Notes under the pieces: generated by a model
What the model was told of the DNA's origin: nothing
What the model saw: only the letters and a program-made list of their open reading frames with translations
Databases searched by the model: none
Made by a program: the position numbers and the translations under genes
Shown: positions 1 through 6,629 of the stretch, one piece after another
How positions within the stretch are numbered: the stretch's first letter is position 1
Layout of the letters: each line of letters opens with the position of its first letter
Source of the DNA: Pasteurellaceae bacterium
GTDB lineage: Bacteria > Pseudomonadota > Gammaproteobacteria > Enterobacterales > Pasteurellaceae
Length of the DNA: 8,139 bases
Assembly: GCA_900756875.1 (NCBI GenBank)
Contig: CAAELW010000063.1
Location: 1 to 8,139 of the forward strand
Direction: 5' to 3'

Positions 1-999
1 TGCTACCCATGCATCACTACTGCCATTAGCAACAATAAGTGCCTCAAATTCATCTTTTGGCATACCCGCAATATCAACTAATACTTTTTGTAGTTGACGT
101 TCTTCTGAACGTACACGTTTCATCATATTCTTCATTGATAAAACAAGTACATCGAATTGTTTAGGCACTAAACGAAATTGTTTAAATATATCTGCGAGTA
201 GAGCAATTTGGTCTTTTGCGCGTTTACCACTGCGTCCGTGTTTTGCAATAGTTGCTAATGTTTTTGTGTGTTGCTCTCTTAATGCCGCAAATCTTTCACG
301 CGCTACTTCAGGATCGATGCTGTTATCTGAATCACTGTCATCAGAACTTGAGCTGTTTTCGCTTTCATCTTCCTCATCGCTCTCATCATCAACGTCTGCA
401 GCAGATTCGGCACTTTCCTCTTCATCAGCAAAATTTTCATCAATGTTTGCGGTTTCCTCTTCTGGAACATTTGGATCCACAAAGCCTGTGATTAAATCAG
501 CTAAACGATAATTACCCGCTTCAACCTGGTCATAATTATCTAATAATTCAGTTAACGCTTCTGGGTAAGCAGCAATCGCAGTTTGAACTTCGTCAATTCC
601 TTCTTCAATACGTTTTGCAATGCTGATTTCATCTTCACGGGTAAGAAGATCAACGGTACCCATTTCACGCATATACATACGCACAGGATCGGTTGTACGA
701 CCGATTTCAGATTCCACATTGGATAAAATCTGCGTTGCTTCTTCCACTGCATCTTCATCCGGAATCGTGTCATTCAACATCATTTCATCACTTTCCGGTG
801 CTTCATCAAGAACCGGAATACCCGCATCATGCTGTAAAGTCTGCAACAACTTATCGTAATATTCCGGATCGATCAGATCTTCCGGAAGTAAGTCATTAAT
901 CTCCGCATAGGTTAAATAACCTTGCGTACGACCCAATTCCATAAGCTGTTCAATTTGTTCTGAATATTGCTCTGCGGTAGATTGTTGATTTTGTTCCAT
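1..999 (-). CDS. rpoD: RNA polymerase housekeeping sigma factor sigma-70 (RpoD), N-terminal part, cut by window edge
   Basis: This is the primary sigma factor, which directs core RNA polymerase to -35/-10 promoters in the cytoplasm. The first 333 codons are present and open to the window edge, so roughly the C-terminal half (regions 2 to 4, the DNA-binding parts) is missing. Residues 1-80 are region 1.1-like. Region 1.2 is clear around residues 104-135 (DPVRMYMREMGTVDLLTRE). Next comes the non-conserved region, with a very acidic and serine-rich stretch at about residues 178-231. Residues about 272-285 (FKQFRLVPKQFD) match E. coli closely. The ATG at 997-999 starts with MEQN as in E. coli. 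The upstream ribosome site is weak (GGGA at 1006-1009 on the minus strand, 6 bases away). It is the last gene of the rpsU-dnaG-rpoD operon, 69 bases after dnaG. Identity is very secure. Confidence 0.97.
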   Translation of the reverse strand, partial: MEQNQQSTAEQYSEQIEQLMELGRTQGYLTYAEINDLLPEDLIDPEYYDKLLQTLQHDAGIPVLDEAPESDEMMLNDTIPDEDAVEEATQILSNVESEIGRTTDPVRMYMREMGTVDLLTREDEISIAKRIEEGIDEVQTAIAAYPEALTELLDNYDQVEAGNYRLADLITGFVDPNVPEEETANIDENFADEEESAESAADVDDESDEEDESENSSSSDDSDSDNSIDPEVARERFAALREQHTKTLATIAKHGRSGKRAKDQIALLADIFKQFRLVPKQFDVLVLSMKNMMKRVRSEERQLQKVLVDIAGMPKDEFEALIVANGSSDAWVA

Positions 1000-1056
1000 T
1001 TTTATTCCCGTTTTGCGTTATTTTTGGAAGATAAAAGCCCTTGTTTTGAACAGGAG

Positions 1057-1065
1057 ATTTTACCA
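1057..1065 (-). promoter_or_regulatory. Possible extended -10 promoter for rpoD between dnaG and rpoD
   Basis: On the minus strand the sequence reads TGGTAAAAT, which fits an extended -10 element (TG-N-TAAAAT). It begins a few bases after the dnaG stop codon and would start transcripts about 50 bases before the rpoD ATG. No good -35 is seen at 16-18 bases (the best is TTAGTT at 18), but extended -10 promoters can do without one. E. coli rpoD is known to have internal promoters in this part of the operon, though within dnaG. The call rests on one short motif in AT-rich DNA. Confidence 0.3.
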
Positions 1066-1068
1066 TTG

Positions 1069-2853
1069 TTATGACGGATTAACTAACTGTTTTTTCTGCT
1101 CTTCTTTTCCCTTGAGCAAATTCACTAAAATTGCTCGCTCTTGATCAGTTAAGCCTTCCGCCCTTTCTTTGGCGATAAGCATCTCAATATCACGTTCAAT
1201 CGCTTGAATATTCAATCGACGATAGTTTTGAGAGAATGCATTAATGATTTCTAAGTCGTCTAATAGATGATCCCAAGACGCCAATATTTCAAGGGGCTTG
1301 CTGAATTCTGTATCGCGAAAATATTCTAAGATTTGTCCTGTTGTAATGCCCTCTCGCTCACGGCAAAGTGCGGTCAATTTTTCGAGTAATTCGTAACCCG
1401 CTTCATGCTTTAAGGCTTGCAACCCCACATCCGAAATACGATTCACCAATTGTGAATTCTGTAATAACAGCGAAATCACCACACGCATTGGCGTTTTCTT
1501 AATGGTTTTTTGTGGCGTTTTAGGTTTTGGTTCAGCTTTGTCTATTTGATTTGGAATTAAGCTTTCAAGCTGCGATTGATCAAAAATCCCAAGCTTTTGC
1601 GCCAACATATTGCGTAATGACAAGCGCAACATATCACCAGGAATTTGACGAATTAAAGGCGCCGCGAGTGCTACTAATTTACCTCGTCCTTCTTGCGTTG
1701 AAAAATCCACCTGTGGACTTAAATGTGCAAATAAGAATTCTGTGAGAGACTGGGCTTGATCAATATACTCTTCAAACTTTTCTTTGCCATATTGACGAAT
1801 ATAAGTATCCGGATCTTCTCCATCTGGCAGGAAAATAAACTTAATTTGTCGTCCGTCTTCCAAATAAGGTAAGGCGTTTTCAAGTGCTCGCCAAGCGGCA
1901 TCACGTCCCGCTCTATCGCCATCGTAGCAGCAAATGACTTGTTCTGTTGAACGGAACAATAATTGAATTTGCTCCGAGGTCGTCGATGTACCAAGAGAAG
2001 CCACCGCATAATTCACACCAAATTGCGCTAATGCCACCACATCCATGTAGCCTTCAACCACTAATAGTTTTTCTGGCTCATCATTGATTTGTAAGGCCTC
2101 ATACAAGCCATAAAGTTCATTACCTTTATGGTATGTAATGGTTTCGGGTGAGTTCAAATATTTGGGTTTCTCATCTGTTAAAACACGTCCACCAAAGGCA
2201 ACCGTACGACCACGTTTATCCCGAATCGGAAACATAATACGATTACGGAATTTATCGTACACATTGCCACGATCATTGCGAGAAAGCATACCTAAATCAA
2301 ACAGCTTTTTCTGTTCTTCTCGGTTTTTGCCAAATTGACGTAACACTGTATCCATAGCATTAGGCACATAACCGATTTGAAAACGCTCAATAATTTCTGG
2401 CGATAAACCACGTTGCTGAAGATAGCTTTGAGCAGGTATATTTAGCGGAAGTTGAGCTTGATAAAACGACGCAATCTCTTGCATCAAATCGTATAAATTA
2501 CGTTTTGTTTGATAGCTCACATCCGGTTTATTGCCGAATTGATTTGGGCGTTTTTCATAAGGAACTTCAAGCCCTGCCGAAGCGGCAAGCTCTTCAACGG
2601 CTTCAACAAATTCTAATTTGTCGTAATCCATTAAAAATGAAATGGCATTACCTTTCGCACCACAGCCGAAGCAATAATAGAATTGTTTTTTTTCACTTAC
2701 CGTAAAGGAGGGGGTTTTTTCGTGATGAAACGGACAACAAGCTTGATAATCTCGTCCTGCTTTTTTGAGTTTCACGCGCGCATTAATCACATCGACAATA
2801 TTCGATTTTGTGAGCAGATCATCAATAAATTGGCGTGGAATTGAGCCTTTCAT
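1069..2853 (-). CDS. dnaG: DNA primase DnaG
   Basis: Primase makes the short RNA primers for lagging-strand and origin DNA synthesis and acts at the fork with DnaB helicase. It has 594 residues; E. coli DnaG has 581. The N-terminal CHC2 zinc domain carries Cys40, His43, Cys61 and Cys64, at the same numbers as in E. coli, which supports the chosen start. The RNA polymerase core includes a basic motif around 201-223 (RNRIMFPI). The TOPRIM part has Glu267 in VVEGYMDVV and Asp311/Asp313 in CYDGDRAG. From about residue 452 the C-terminal helicase-binding domain follows, after a Lys/Pro-rich linker (439-456). The reading frame is intact. The coding strand holds an A8 run (2686-2693) and an A6C5 run (2710-2720) in the zinc domain, and an uptake sequence encodes Thr-Ala-Leu 494-496. 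It is the middle gene of the rpsU-dnaG-rpoD operon. Confidence 0.98.
   Translation of the reverse strand: MKGSIPRQFIDDLLTKSNIVDVINARVKLKKAGRDYQACCPFHHEKTPSFTVSEKKQFYYCFGCGAKGNAISFLMDYDKLEFVEAVEELAASAGLEVPYEKRPNQFGNKPDVSYQTKRNLYDLMQEIASFYQAQLPLNIPAQSYLQQRGLSPEIIERFQIGYVPNAMDTVLRQFGKNREEQKKLFDLGMLSRNDRGNVYDKFRNRIMFPIRDKRGRTVAFGGRVLTDEKPKYLNSPETITYHKGNELYGLYEALQINDEPEKLLVVEGYMDVVALAQFGVNYAVASLGTSTTSEQIQLLFRSTEQVICCYDGDRAGRDAAWRALENALPYLEDGRQIKFIFLPDGEDPDTYIRQYGKEKFEEYIDQAQSLTEFLFAHLSPQVDFSTQEGRGKLVALAAPLIRQIPGDMLRLSLRNMLAQKLGIFDQSQLESLIPNQIDKAEPKPKTPQKTIKKTPMRVVISLLLQNSQLVNRISDVGLQALKHEAGYELLEKLTALCREREGITTGQILEYFRDTEFSKPLEILASWDHLLDDLEIINAFSQNYRRLNIQAIERDIEMLIAKERAEGLTDQERAILVNLLKGKEEQKKQLVNPS
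1366..1374 (+). repeat. DNA uptake sequence (USS) inside dnaG
   Basis: Perfect AAGTGCGGT, the core recognised by the natural-transformation machinery of Haemophilus-type Pasteurellaceae. An AT-rich tract (CAATTTTTCG) follows, in keeping with the longer USS consensus. It lies antisense to dnaG and is read in frame as Thr-Ala-Leu. Confidence 0.93.
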
Positions 2854-2860
2854 TGCCTTG

Positions 2861-2867
2861 CCTCCTT
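2861..2867 (-). promoter_or_regulatory. Strong ribosome binding site of dnaG
   Basis: The minus strand reads AAGGAGG, seven bases before the dnaG ATG at 2851-2853, a near-perfect match to the 16S rRNA tail. It fixes the start codon. It is notable because dnaG in the E. coli version of this operon is known for poor translation initiation. Confidence 0.85.
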
Positions 2868-2880
2868 GAATACGATGCGA

Positions 2881-2909
2881 AAGTACGGTTGATTTTGCGT
2901 GATTTTTTT
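2881..2909 (+). repeat. Degenerate uptake sequence between dnaG and rpsU
   Basis: AAGTACGGT differs from the USS core at one base (A for G at position 5). It is followed by GATTTT and, further on, GATTTTTTT, the two spaced AT tracts of the extended USS. This looks like a decayed or weak USS rather than chance. Confidence 0.5.
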
Positions 2910-2920
2910 CGATGAGTTTA

Positions 2921-2959
2921 AAGCAACAAAACCGTGATACCCAAAAGGTTTCACGGTTT
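2921..2959 (-). terminator. Intrinsic terminator/attenuator between rpsU and dnaG
   Basis: A perfect 9-bp stem pairs 2929-2937 (AAACCGTGA) with 2951-2959 (TCACGGTTT). The loop is 13 bases and holds three more possible pairs (ACC/GGT). Read on the minus strand, the stem is followed by a U-rich stretch (TTTTGTTGCTTT). It begins 31 bases after the rpsU stop. The E. coli operon has a partial terminator in the same place, which sets high S21 and low primase levels; the same role is inferred here. There is no obvious new promoter for dnaG between it and the ATG. Confidence 0.8.
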
Positions 2960-2989
2960 GTCTTAACTCGAGTTAGAAAATACTACAAA

Positions 2990-3205
2990 TTAGTATAAAC
3001 GGGTATTGCGCGCGTTTTCGCGAGCATTACGTTTAGCGTGACGTTTAGCAAGCGTTGCTTTTTCACGTTTACGGATTGTAGTTGGTTTTTCATAGAATTC
3101 ACGAGCGCGAACTTCTGCTAAAATACCAGCTTTTTCGCAAGAGCGTTTGAAACGACGTAAAGCTACGTCGAATGATTCGTTTTCACGTACTTTAATTACA
3201 GGCAT
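2990..3205 (-). CDS. rpsU: 30S ribosomal protein bS21 (RpsU)
   Basis: A small, very basic protein of the 30S subunit that sits near the 3' end of 16S rRNA and helps translation initiation. It has 71 residues, the same length as E. coli S21, and starts [10 protein letters not shown] and ends [10 protein letters not shown] like that protein. Arg and Lys make up much of the sequence, especially residues 43-69. The ATG at 3203-3205 has a good ribosome site (AGGTG, 3214-3218, 8 bases away). It is the first gene of the rpsU-dnaG-rpoD operon, with a promoter upstream and a partial terminator downstream. It is divergent from tsaD, the usual arrangement in gammaproteobacteria. Nothing is odd about the gene. 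Confidence 0.98.
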   Translation of the reverse strand: MPVIKVRENESFDVALRRFKRSCEKAGILAEVRAREFYEKPTTIRKREKATLAKRHAKRNARENARNTRLY

Positions 3206-3258
3206 AAGCCAATCACCTCAATGAGTTTAATTTAATTGCAATTTTAAATTTTTATTAC

Positions 3259-3274
3259 TGCCGAATGAACGGCA
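3259..3274 (-). promoter_or_regulatory. Small hairpin in the rpsU 5' leader
   Basis: TGCCG (3259-3263) pairs with CGGCA (3270-3274) around a 6-base loop, a perfect 5-bp stem. If transcription starts just after the proposed promoter, this hairpin lies in an approximately 80-base leader ahead of rpsU. Ribosomal protein operons are often controlled by leader RNA structures, but I do not recognise a known motif here, so a function is only a guess. Confidence 0.35.
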
Positions 3275-3292
3275 AATTCAATAAAGGACGCA

Positions 3293-3321
3293 ATTCTAAT
3301 CGATCTTCCCTGCAAAAGCAA
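3293..3321 (-). promoter_or_regulatory. Probable sigma-70 promoter of the rpsU-dnaG-rpoD operon
   Basis: On the minus strand a -35 element TTGCTT (3316-3321) and a -10 element TAGAAT (3293-3298) are separated by exactly 17 bases. Each differs from consensus at two or three positions. The predicted start is near 3286, giving a leader of about 80 bases before the rpsU ATG. It is the best-scoring pair I find by eye in the rpsU-tsaD gap. Confidence 0.55.
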
Positions 3322-3332
3322 AGGAAAGATCG
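3301..3332. repeat. Imperfect dyad around the rpsU -35 element
   Basis: CGATCTTCC (3301-3309) and GGAAAGATCG (3323-3332) form an inverted repeat with one bulged base and a 13-base centre. The centre contains the proposed rpsU -35 hexamer. It could be an operator, or an RNA hairpin in a transcript running toward tsaD. No regulator is recognised. The remaining gap (3333-3423) is AT-rich. It holds a short stem (CAAGG/CCTTG, 3380-3395) followed by seven T, and a TAAAAT at 3385-3390 that might serve as the tsaD -10, without a convincing -35. Confidence 0.4.
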
Positions 3333-3423
3333 CCTATTTGCTGAAAATTTGGCGTTTGAACTGGTTTAAGTGGGCTAAACAAGGTAAAATCCTTGCCAAT
3401 TTTTTTAATAAAATGAGAAGAAA

Positions 3424-4452
3424 ATGCGTATTTTAGGGATCGAAACCTCCTGTGATGAAACAGGTGTCGCGATTTATGATGAAGACAAAGGCTTAATTGC
3501 TAATCAGCTCTACACGCAAATAGCCTTGCATGCGGATTACGGCGGTGTGGTGCCAGAACTGGCTTCCCGCGATCATATTCGCAAAACGGCACCATTAATT
3601 AAAGCCGCATTAGAAGAAGCCAATTTAACCGCTGATCAAATTGATGGTATCGCCTATACAAGTGGCCCTGGTTTAGTGGGTGCATTATTAGTGGGTGCAA
3701 CGATCGCGCGTTCACTGGCTTATGCCTGGAATGTGCCCGCTATTGGCGTACACCACATGGAAGGCCATCTACTTGCGCCAATGCTTGATAAAAATCGACC
3801 GCACTTTCCATTTATTGCCCTCTTAGTTTCTGGTGGACACACACAGTTAGTACGCGTTGATGGCGTGGGTAAATATGAAGTGATTGGTGAATCTATTGAT
3901 GATGCGGCAGGTGAGGCTTTTGATAAAACCGCAAAATTATTAGGATTAGATTACCCTGGCGGTGCGGCACTTTCACGTTTAGCCGAAAAAGGATCGCTGG
4001 ATCGTTTTGTGTTTCCACGTCCAATGACAGATCGCCCTGGCCTTGATTTTAGCTTTTCAGGCTTAAAAACCTCAGCGGCTAACACGATTAATCAGGCGAT
4101 CAAACAAGAAGGTGAATTAACCGAACAAACCAAAGCCGATATTGCCTTTGCCTTCCAAGATTCTGTCGTGGATACACTTGCAATTAAATGCAAACGCGCC
4201 TTAAAAGAAACGGGCTATAAACGCTTAGTGATTGCTGGCGGGGTGAGTGCAAACAAAAAATTACGTGAAACCCTTGGCTCAATGATGAAAAATCTTGGTG
4301 GCGAAGTGTTTTATCCGCAACCTCAATTTTGTACCGATAACGGTGCCATGATTGCCTATACGGGCTTTTTACGCTTAAAACAAGGTCAGCATAGCGATCT
4401 CGCTATTGATGTCAAACCTCGTTGGGCGATGGCCGAACTCCCTGCAATTTAA
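3424..4452 (+). CDS. tsaD: tRNA N6-threonylcarbamoyladenosine transferase catalytic subunit TsaD
   Basis: TsaD (formerly Gcp/YgjD) transfers the threonylcarbamoyl group from TC-AMP to A37 of tRNAs reading ANN codons. It works in the cytoplasm with TsaB and TsaE, after TsaC/Sua5 has made TC-AMP. It has 342 residues, close to the 337 of E. coli. It is a full ASKHA-fold protein. The start [14 protein letters not shown] is the family signature. The metal-binding motif HHMEGH supplies His111 and His115, and Asp305 in CTDNGA is the third likely ligand. SGGHT (136-140) and the GGVSAN loop (272-277) are nucleotide-binding features. The ribosome site is weak (GAGA, 5 bases before the ATG). It is divergent from rpsU and is the first gene of a tight run with the small membrane protein, tdk and tyrP. 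An essential housekeeping gene in most bacteria. Confidence 0.98.
   Translation: MRILGIETSCDETGVAIYDEDKGLIANQLYTQIALHADYGGVVPELASRDHIRKTAPLIKAALEEANLTADQIDGIAYTSGPGLVGALLVGATIARSLAYAWNVPAIGVHHMEGHLLAPMLDKNRPHFPFIALLVSGGHTQLVRVDGVGKYEVIGESIDDAAGEAFDKTAKLLGLDYPGGAALSRLAEKGSLDRFVFPRPMTDRPGLDFSFSGLKTSAANTINQAIKQEGELTEQTKADIAFAFQDSVVDTLAIKCKRALKETGYKRLVIAGGVSANKKLRETLGSMMKNLGGEVFYPQPQFCTDNGAMIAYTGFLRLKQGQHSDLAIDVKPRWAMAELPAI
3798..3806 (-). repeat. DNA uptake sequence (USS) inside tsaD
   Basis: Perfect ACCGCACTT, the USS core on the minus strand. In tsaD it spans codons for Arg125 to Phe128 (the CCG CAC TT part). Uptake sequences within housekeeping genes are common in Pasteurellaceae. Confidence 0.92.
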
Positions 4453-4461
4453 GGAAAAAAT

Positions 4462-4698
4462 ATGGAAAATATGATTAAAGTAAGAGCCATGCGTGCAGCC
4501 GGTATCGCTTGTTTTTTAGTGCTTACGATTATTGGCGCATGGATTTTCACCACGCCAAGCAGTGATATTGTTGACGCTCTTGCAGAAGCAGGAAAAATGG
4601 TTGGCGGCGGTGCCACTTACGGGACCTTTATGCTCGCAGCCTGTCCACCTGTTGCAGGATTCATTGCCTATCATTTCTGGAAATGGGTGATTAAATAA
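4462..4698 (+). CDS. Small two-helix membrane protein of unknown function
   Basis: A 78-residue protein I do not recognise. It has a short basic N-terminus (KVRAMR), one hydrophobic helix at about residues 11-29, a central stretch rich in Gly/Ala with Asp and Glu (32-51), and a second helix at about 52-76 (ending FWKWVIK). By the positive-inside rule both ends would face the cytoplasm, with a short periplasmic loop. A ribosome site AAGGA (4451-4455) overlaps the tsaD stop and sits 6 bases before the ATG. A second in-frame ATG at 4471 is less well placed. The stop TAA overlaps the tdk ATG by one base (TAATG). Real coding status is supported by the tight packing, the ribosome site and the coherent membrane topology. 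A role linked to tdk or tsaD cannot be inferred from position alone. Confidence 0.8.
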   Translation: MENMIKVRAMRAAGIACFLVLTIIGAWIFTTPSSDIVDALAEAGKMVGGGATYGTFMLAACPPVAGFIAYHFWKWVIK

Positions 4699-5279
4699 TG
4701 GCAAAACTCTATTTTTACTACTCTACGATGAATGCAGGTAAATCAACCACCTTGCTACAGTCTTCCTATAACTATCGTGAACGCAATATGAACACCATGG
4801 TTTATACGGCAGCGATTGATGACCGCTTTGGAGTAGGCAAAGTCACTTCACGTATTGGTATTCATGAAGATGCGAATTTATTTACCTCAACGAGTGACCT
4901 TTTTACCGAAGTGAGTCAACGTTTACAACAAGAAAAAATTCATTGTGTTTTGGTTGACGAAGCCCAGTTTTTAACGAAACAACAAGTGTATCAATTAAGC
5001 GATGTCGTGGATAAACTGAAGATTCCTGTGCTTTGTTATGGCTTGCGTACCGACTTCCAAGCAGAGCTATTTGAAGGCAGTAAGTATTTACTTGCTTGGG
5101 CGGATCAACTAGAAGAATTAAAAACAATCTGTTATTGTGGACGTAAAGCCAATTTCGTTTTACGTTTAAATGAACAAGGTGAAGTCATTAAGGAAGGGGA
5201 ACAAATCCAAATTGGTGGAAACGACTCTTACCTTTCGGTTTGCCGCTATCATTACAAAGAAAAGTGCGGTCAGCTTTAA
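4698..5279 (+). CDS. tdk: Thymidine kinase (type II, Tdk)
   Basis: This cytoplasmic enzyme phosphorylates thymidine (and deoxyuridine) with ATP to give dTMP in pyrimidine salvage. The P-loop is MNAGKST (11-17). The catalytic base is Glu88 in VDEAQF. Zinc is held by Cys145 and Cys147 (CYC) and by Cys182 and His185 (CRYH). All fall at the E. coli positions. At 193 residues it lacks the last dozen or so residues of E. coli Tdk (205). The C-terminus KCGQL is encoded by an uptake sequence and the stop follows directly. The ATG overlaps the stop of the upstream gene (TAATG). A GGGTGA seven bases before the ATG can serve as ribosome site, so translational coupling is likely. It is followed 36 bases later by tyrP without a visible terminator. 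Confidence 0.97.
   Translation: MAKLYFYYSTMNAGKSTTLLQSSYNYRERNMNTMVYTAAIDDRFGVGKVTSRIGIHEDANLFTSTSDLFTEVSQRLQQEKIHCVLVDEAQFLTKQQVYQLSDVVDKLKIPVLCYGLRTDFQAELFEGSKYLLAWADQLEELKTICYCGRKANFVLRLNEQGEVIKEGEQIQIGGNDSYLSVCRYHYKEKCGQL
5262..5270 (+). repeat. DNA uptake sequence (USS) forming the 3' end of tdk
   Basis: Perfect AAGTGCGGT read in frame as Lys189-Cys190-Gly191, four residues before the stop. It lacks a clean pair of AT tracts downstream but sits at a gene end, as many USS do. Confidence 0.92.
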
Positions 5280-5315
5280 CCTCGTTTTTCAATTTTATAC
5301 TCGGAGGACAATTTT

Positions 5316-6536
5316 ATGCTAAAAAACAAAACATTCGGCAGTGCCTTAATCATTGCCGGCACGACCATCGGAGCGGGGATGCTCGCGATGCCATTAACCT
5401 CTGCCGGTATTGGTTTTGGTTACACCGTTTTCTTATTAGTCGGCTTATGGGCACTTTTGGTTTACAGCGGTTTACTTTTTGTTGAAGTCTATCAAACAGC
5501 CGAGCGATTAAATGATGGCGTAGCAACTCTGGCTGAAAAATACTTCGGCATCACAGGGCGCGTCTTAGCCACCTTTAGTTTGCTCATTTTACTTTATGCC
5601 CTTTCTGCGGCCTACATCACCGGTGGCGGCTCACTATTATCGGGTTTACCAACGGCTTTTGGCTTTGAAAGTCTTTCCTCCGAACTTTCAATCATTTTAT
5701 TTACTGTCGTACTCGGTGCCTTTGTGGTTGTAGGTACAAGAGGTGTTGATGGTGCCACCCGTATTCTGTTCATCGGTAAATTAATTGCCTTTGCTTTTGT
5801 GTTATTCATGATGTTACCAAAAGTGTCTGTCGATAACCTGATGGCCTTACCTTTAAATTATGCTTTCGTGATCTCTGCAGCGCCAATTTTCTTTACCTCC
5901 TTTGGCTTCCATATCATCATGGGCAGCGTAAACAGCTATTTAGATGGCAGTGTTACTCAATTCCGTAAAGCAATTTTAATTGGTACAGCGATTCCACTCG
6001 TCGCTTATTTAGTGTGGCAATTAGCAACTCACGGTGTATTAAGTCAAAATGAATTCGTGCAAGTACTCCAAGCGGATCCAACCCTTAATGGCTTGGTCAA
6101 TGCAACACGTCAAATCACAAACTCTCATATCATGGGTGAAGTCGTGCGAGTGTTCTCAGCACTTGCATTAATCACCTCTTTCCTAGGGGTGATGCTAGGA
6201 GTATTTGAAGGTTTAGGCGATTTATTTAAACGTTACAAATTGCCACACAACCGTTTAACGCTGACGATTGCTGCCTTCACTCCACCACTTGCATTTGCCT
6301 TGTATTATCCTGAAGGCTTTATCGCCGCATTAAGCTATGCGGGTTTACTTTGTGCATTCTACTGCTTAATTTTGCCTATCGGACTGGCATGGAAAACACG
6401 TCAAGCGAATCCAAATCTGCCTTATCGTGTAATCGGTGGAAACGTAACCTTAGTGATAGCCTTAGTAATTGGCGTAATCATTATGATCGTACCATTCTTA
6501 ATTCAAGCAGGTTATTTACCTGCAGTAGCAGGCTAA
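5316..6536 (+). CDS. tyrP: Tyrosine/aromatic amino acid proton symporter, TyrP family
   Basis: An inner-membrane transporter of the HAAAP (hydroxy/aromatic amino acid permease) family; the E. coli relatives TyrP, Mtr and TnaB import tyrosine or tryptophan with protons. It has 406 residues (TyrP 403) and about 11 hydrophobic helices. The family signature AGTTIGAGMLAMPL lies at 14-27 in the first helix, the FTSFGFH motif at 193-199, and the conserved block TSFLGVMLGVFEGLGDLF at 287-304. Similarity is better to TyrP than to Mtr along the whole length, so tyrosine is the likeliest substrate, but this is inference. A strong ribosome site GGAGG (5303-5307) lies 8 bases before the ATG. No TyrR-like box is visible in the 36-base gap after tdk, so it is probably co-transcribed with tdk. 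The stop overlaps an uptake sequence and a strong terminator follows. Haemophilus genomes can carry two tyrP copies; this is one of them if so. Confidence 0.94.
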   Translation: MLKNKTFGSALIIAGTTIGAGMLAMPLTSAGIGFGYTVFLLVGLWALLVYSGLLFVEVYQTAERLNDGVATLAEKYFGITGRVLATFSLLILLYALSAAYITGGGSLLSGLPTAFGFESLSSELSIILFTVVLGAFVVVGTRGVDGATRILFIGKLIAFAFVLFMMLPKVSVDNLMALPLNYAFVISAAPIFFTSFGFHIIMGSVNSYLDGSVTQFRKAILIGTAIPLVAYLVWQLATHGVLSQNEFVQVLQADPTLNGLVNATRQITNSHIMGEVVRVFSALALITSFLGVMLGVFEGLGDLFKRYKLPHNRLTLTIAAFTPPLAFALYYPEGFIAALSYAGLLCAFYCLILPIGLAWKTRQANPNLPYRVIGGNVTLVIALVIGVIIMIVPFLIQAGYLPAVAG

Positions 6537-6563
6537 AGTGCGGTAGATTTTCAAGACATTTTT
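6536..6563 (+). repeat. Full-length uptake sequence (USS) after tyrP
   Basis: A perfect AAGTGCGGT core (6536-6544) whose first base is the last base of the tyrP stop codon. It is followed by GATTTT (6546-6551) and ATTTTT (6558-6563), the two phased AT tracts of the extended consensus. It is the best-formed USS in the window. Confidence 0.92.
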
Positions 6564-6573
6564 CTCATAAAAG

Positions 6574-6598
6574 TAGGGCTTAAACGCCCTATTTTTTT
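6574..6598 (+). terminator. Intrinsic terminator of the tsaD-tdk-tyrP unit
   Basis: A perfect 6-bp stem TAGGGC/GCCCTA (6574-6579 with 6586-6591) with a 6-base loop is followed at once by seven T. It begins 38 bases after the tyrP stop and separates this unit from the ygiW-type gene. Confidence 0.88.
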
Positions 6599-6629
6599 AT
6601 TTTCAAAAAATTTTCATTTTTTTTACCTC

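Noticed and set aside
266..511. Serine-rich ORF on the plus strand opposite rpoD
   Set aside because: It is the antisense reading of the acidic Asp/Glu-rich part of RpoD (GAT/GAA codons read back as TCA/TTC-type codons), with no ribosome site.
1030..1056. Hairpin between dnaG and rpoD (CCTTGTT/AACAGG) as a terminator
   Set aside because: The stem is short with a bulge, and rpoD directly downstream must be transcribed. At most a minor structure.
1271..1299. Heat-shock (sigma-32) promoter in dnaG upstream of rpoD, with CCCTTGAAAT as -35
   Set aside because: E. coli has such a promoter, but no CCCATnT-like -10 is found at the right distance here.
3380..3404. Short stem CAAGG/CCTTG followed by seven T just before tsaD, as a terminator
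   Set aside because: Only five base pairs, half of them A-T, and no gene upstream on this strand that would need it. It may contain the tsaD -10 instead.
3413..3436. Seven-codon ORF (MRRKCVF) overlapping the tsaD start
   Set aside because: No ribosome site precedes it and the upstream sequence is a T run. Such short overlaps are common by chance.
5296..5301. TATACT as a -10 element for tyrP
   Set aside because: Transcription would begin around 5308, after the GGAGG ribosome site at 5303-5307, so it could not serve tyrP. There is also no good -35.
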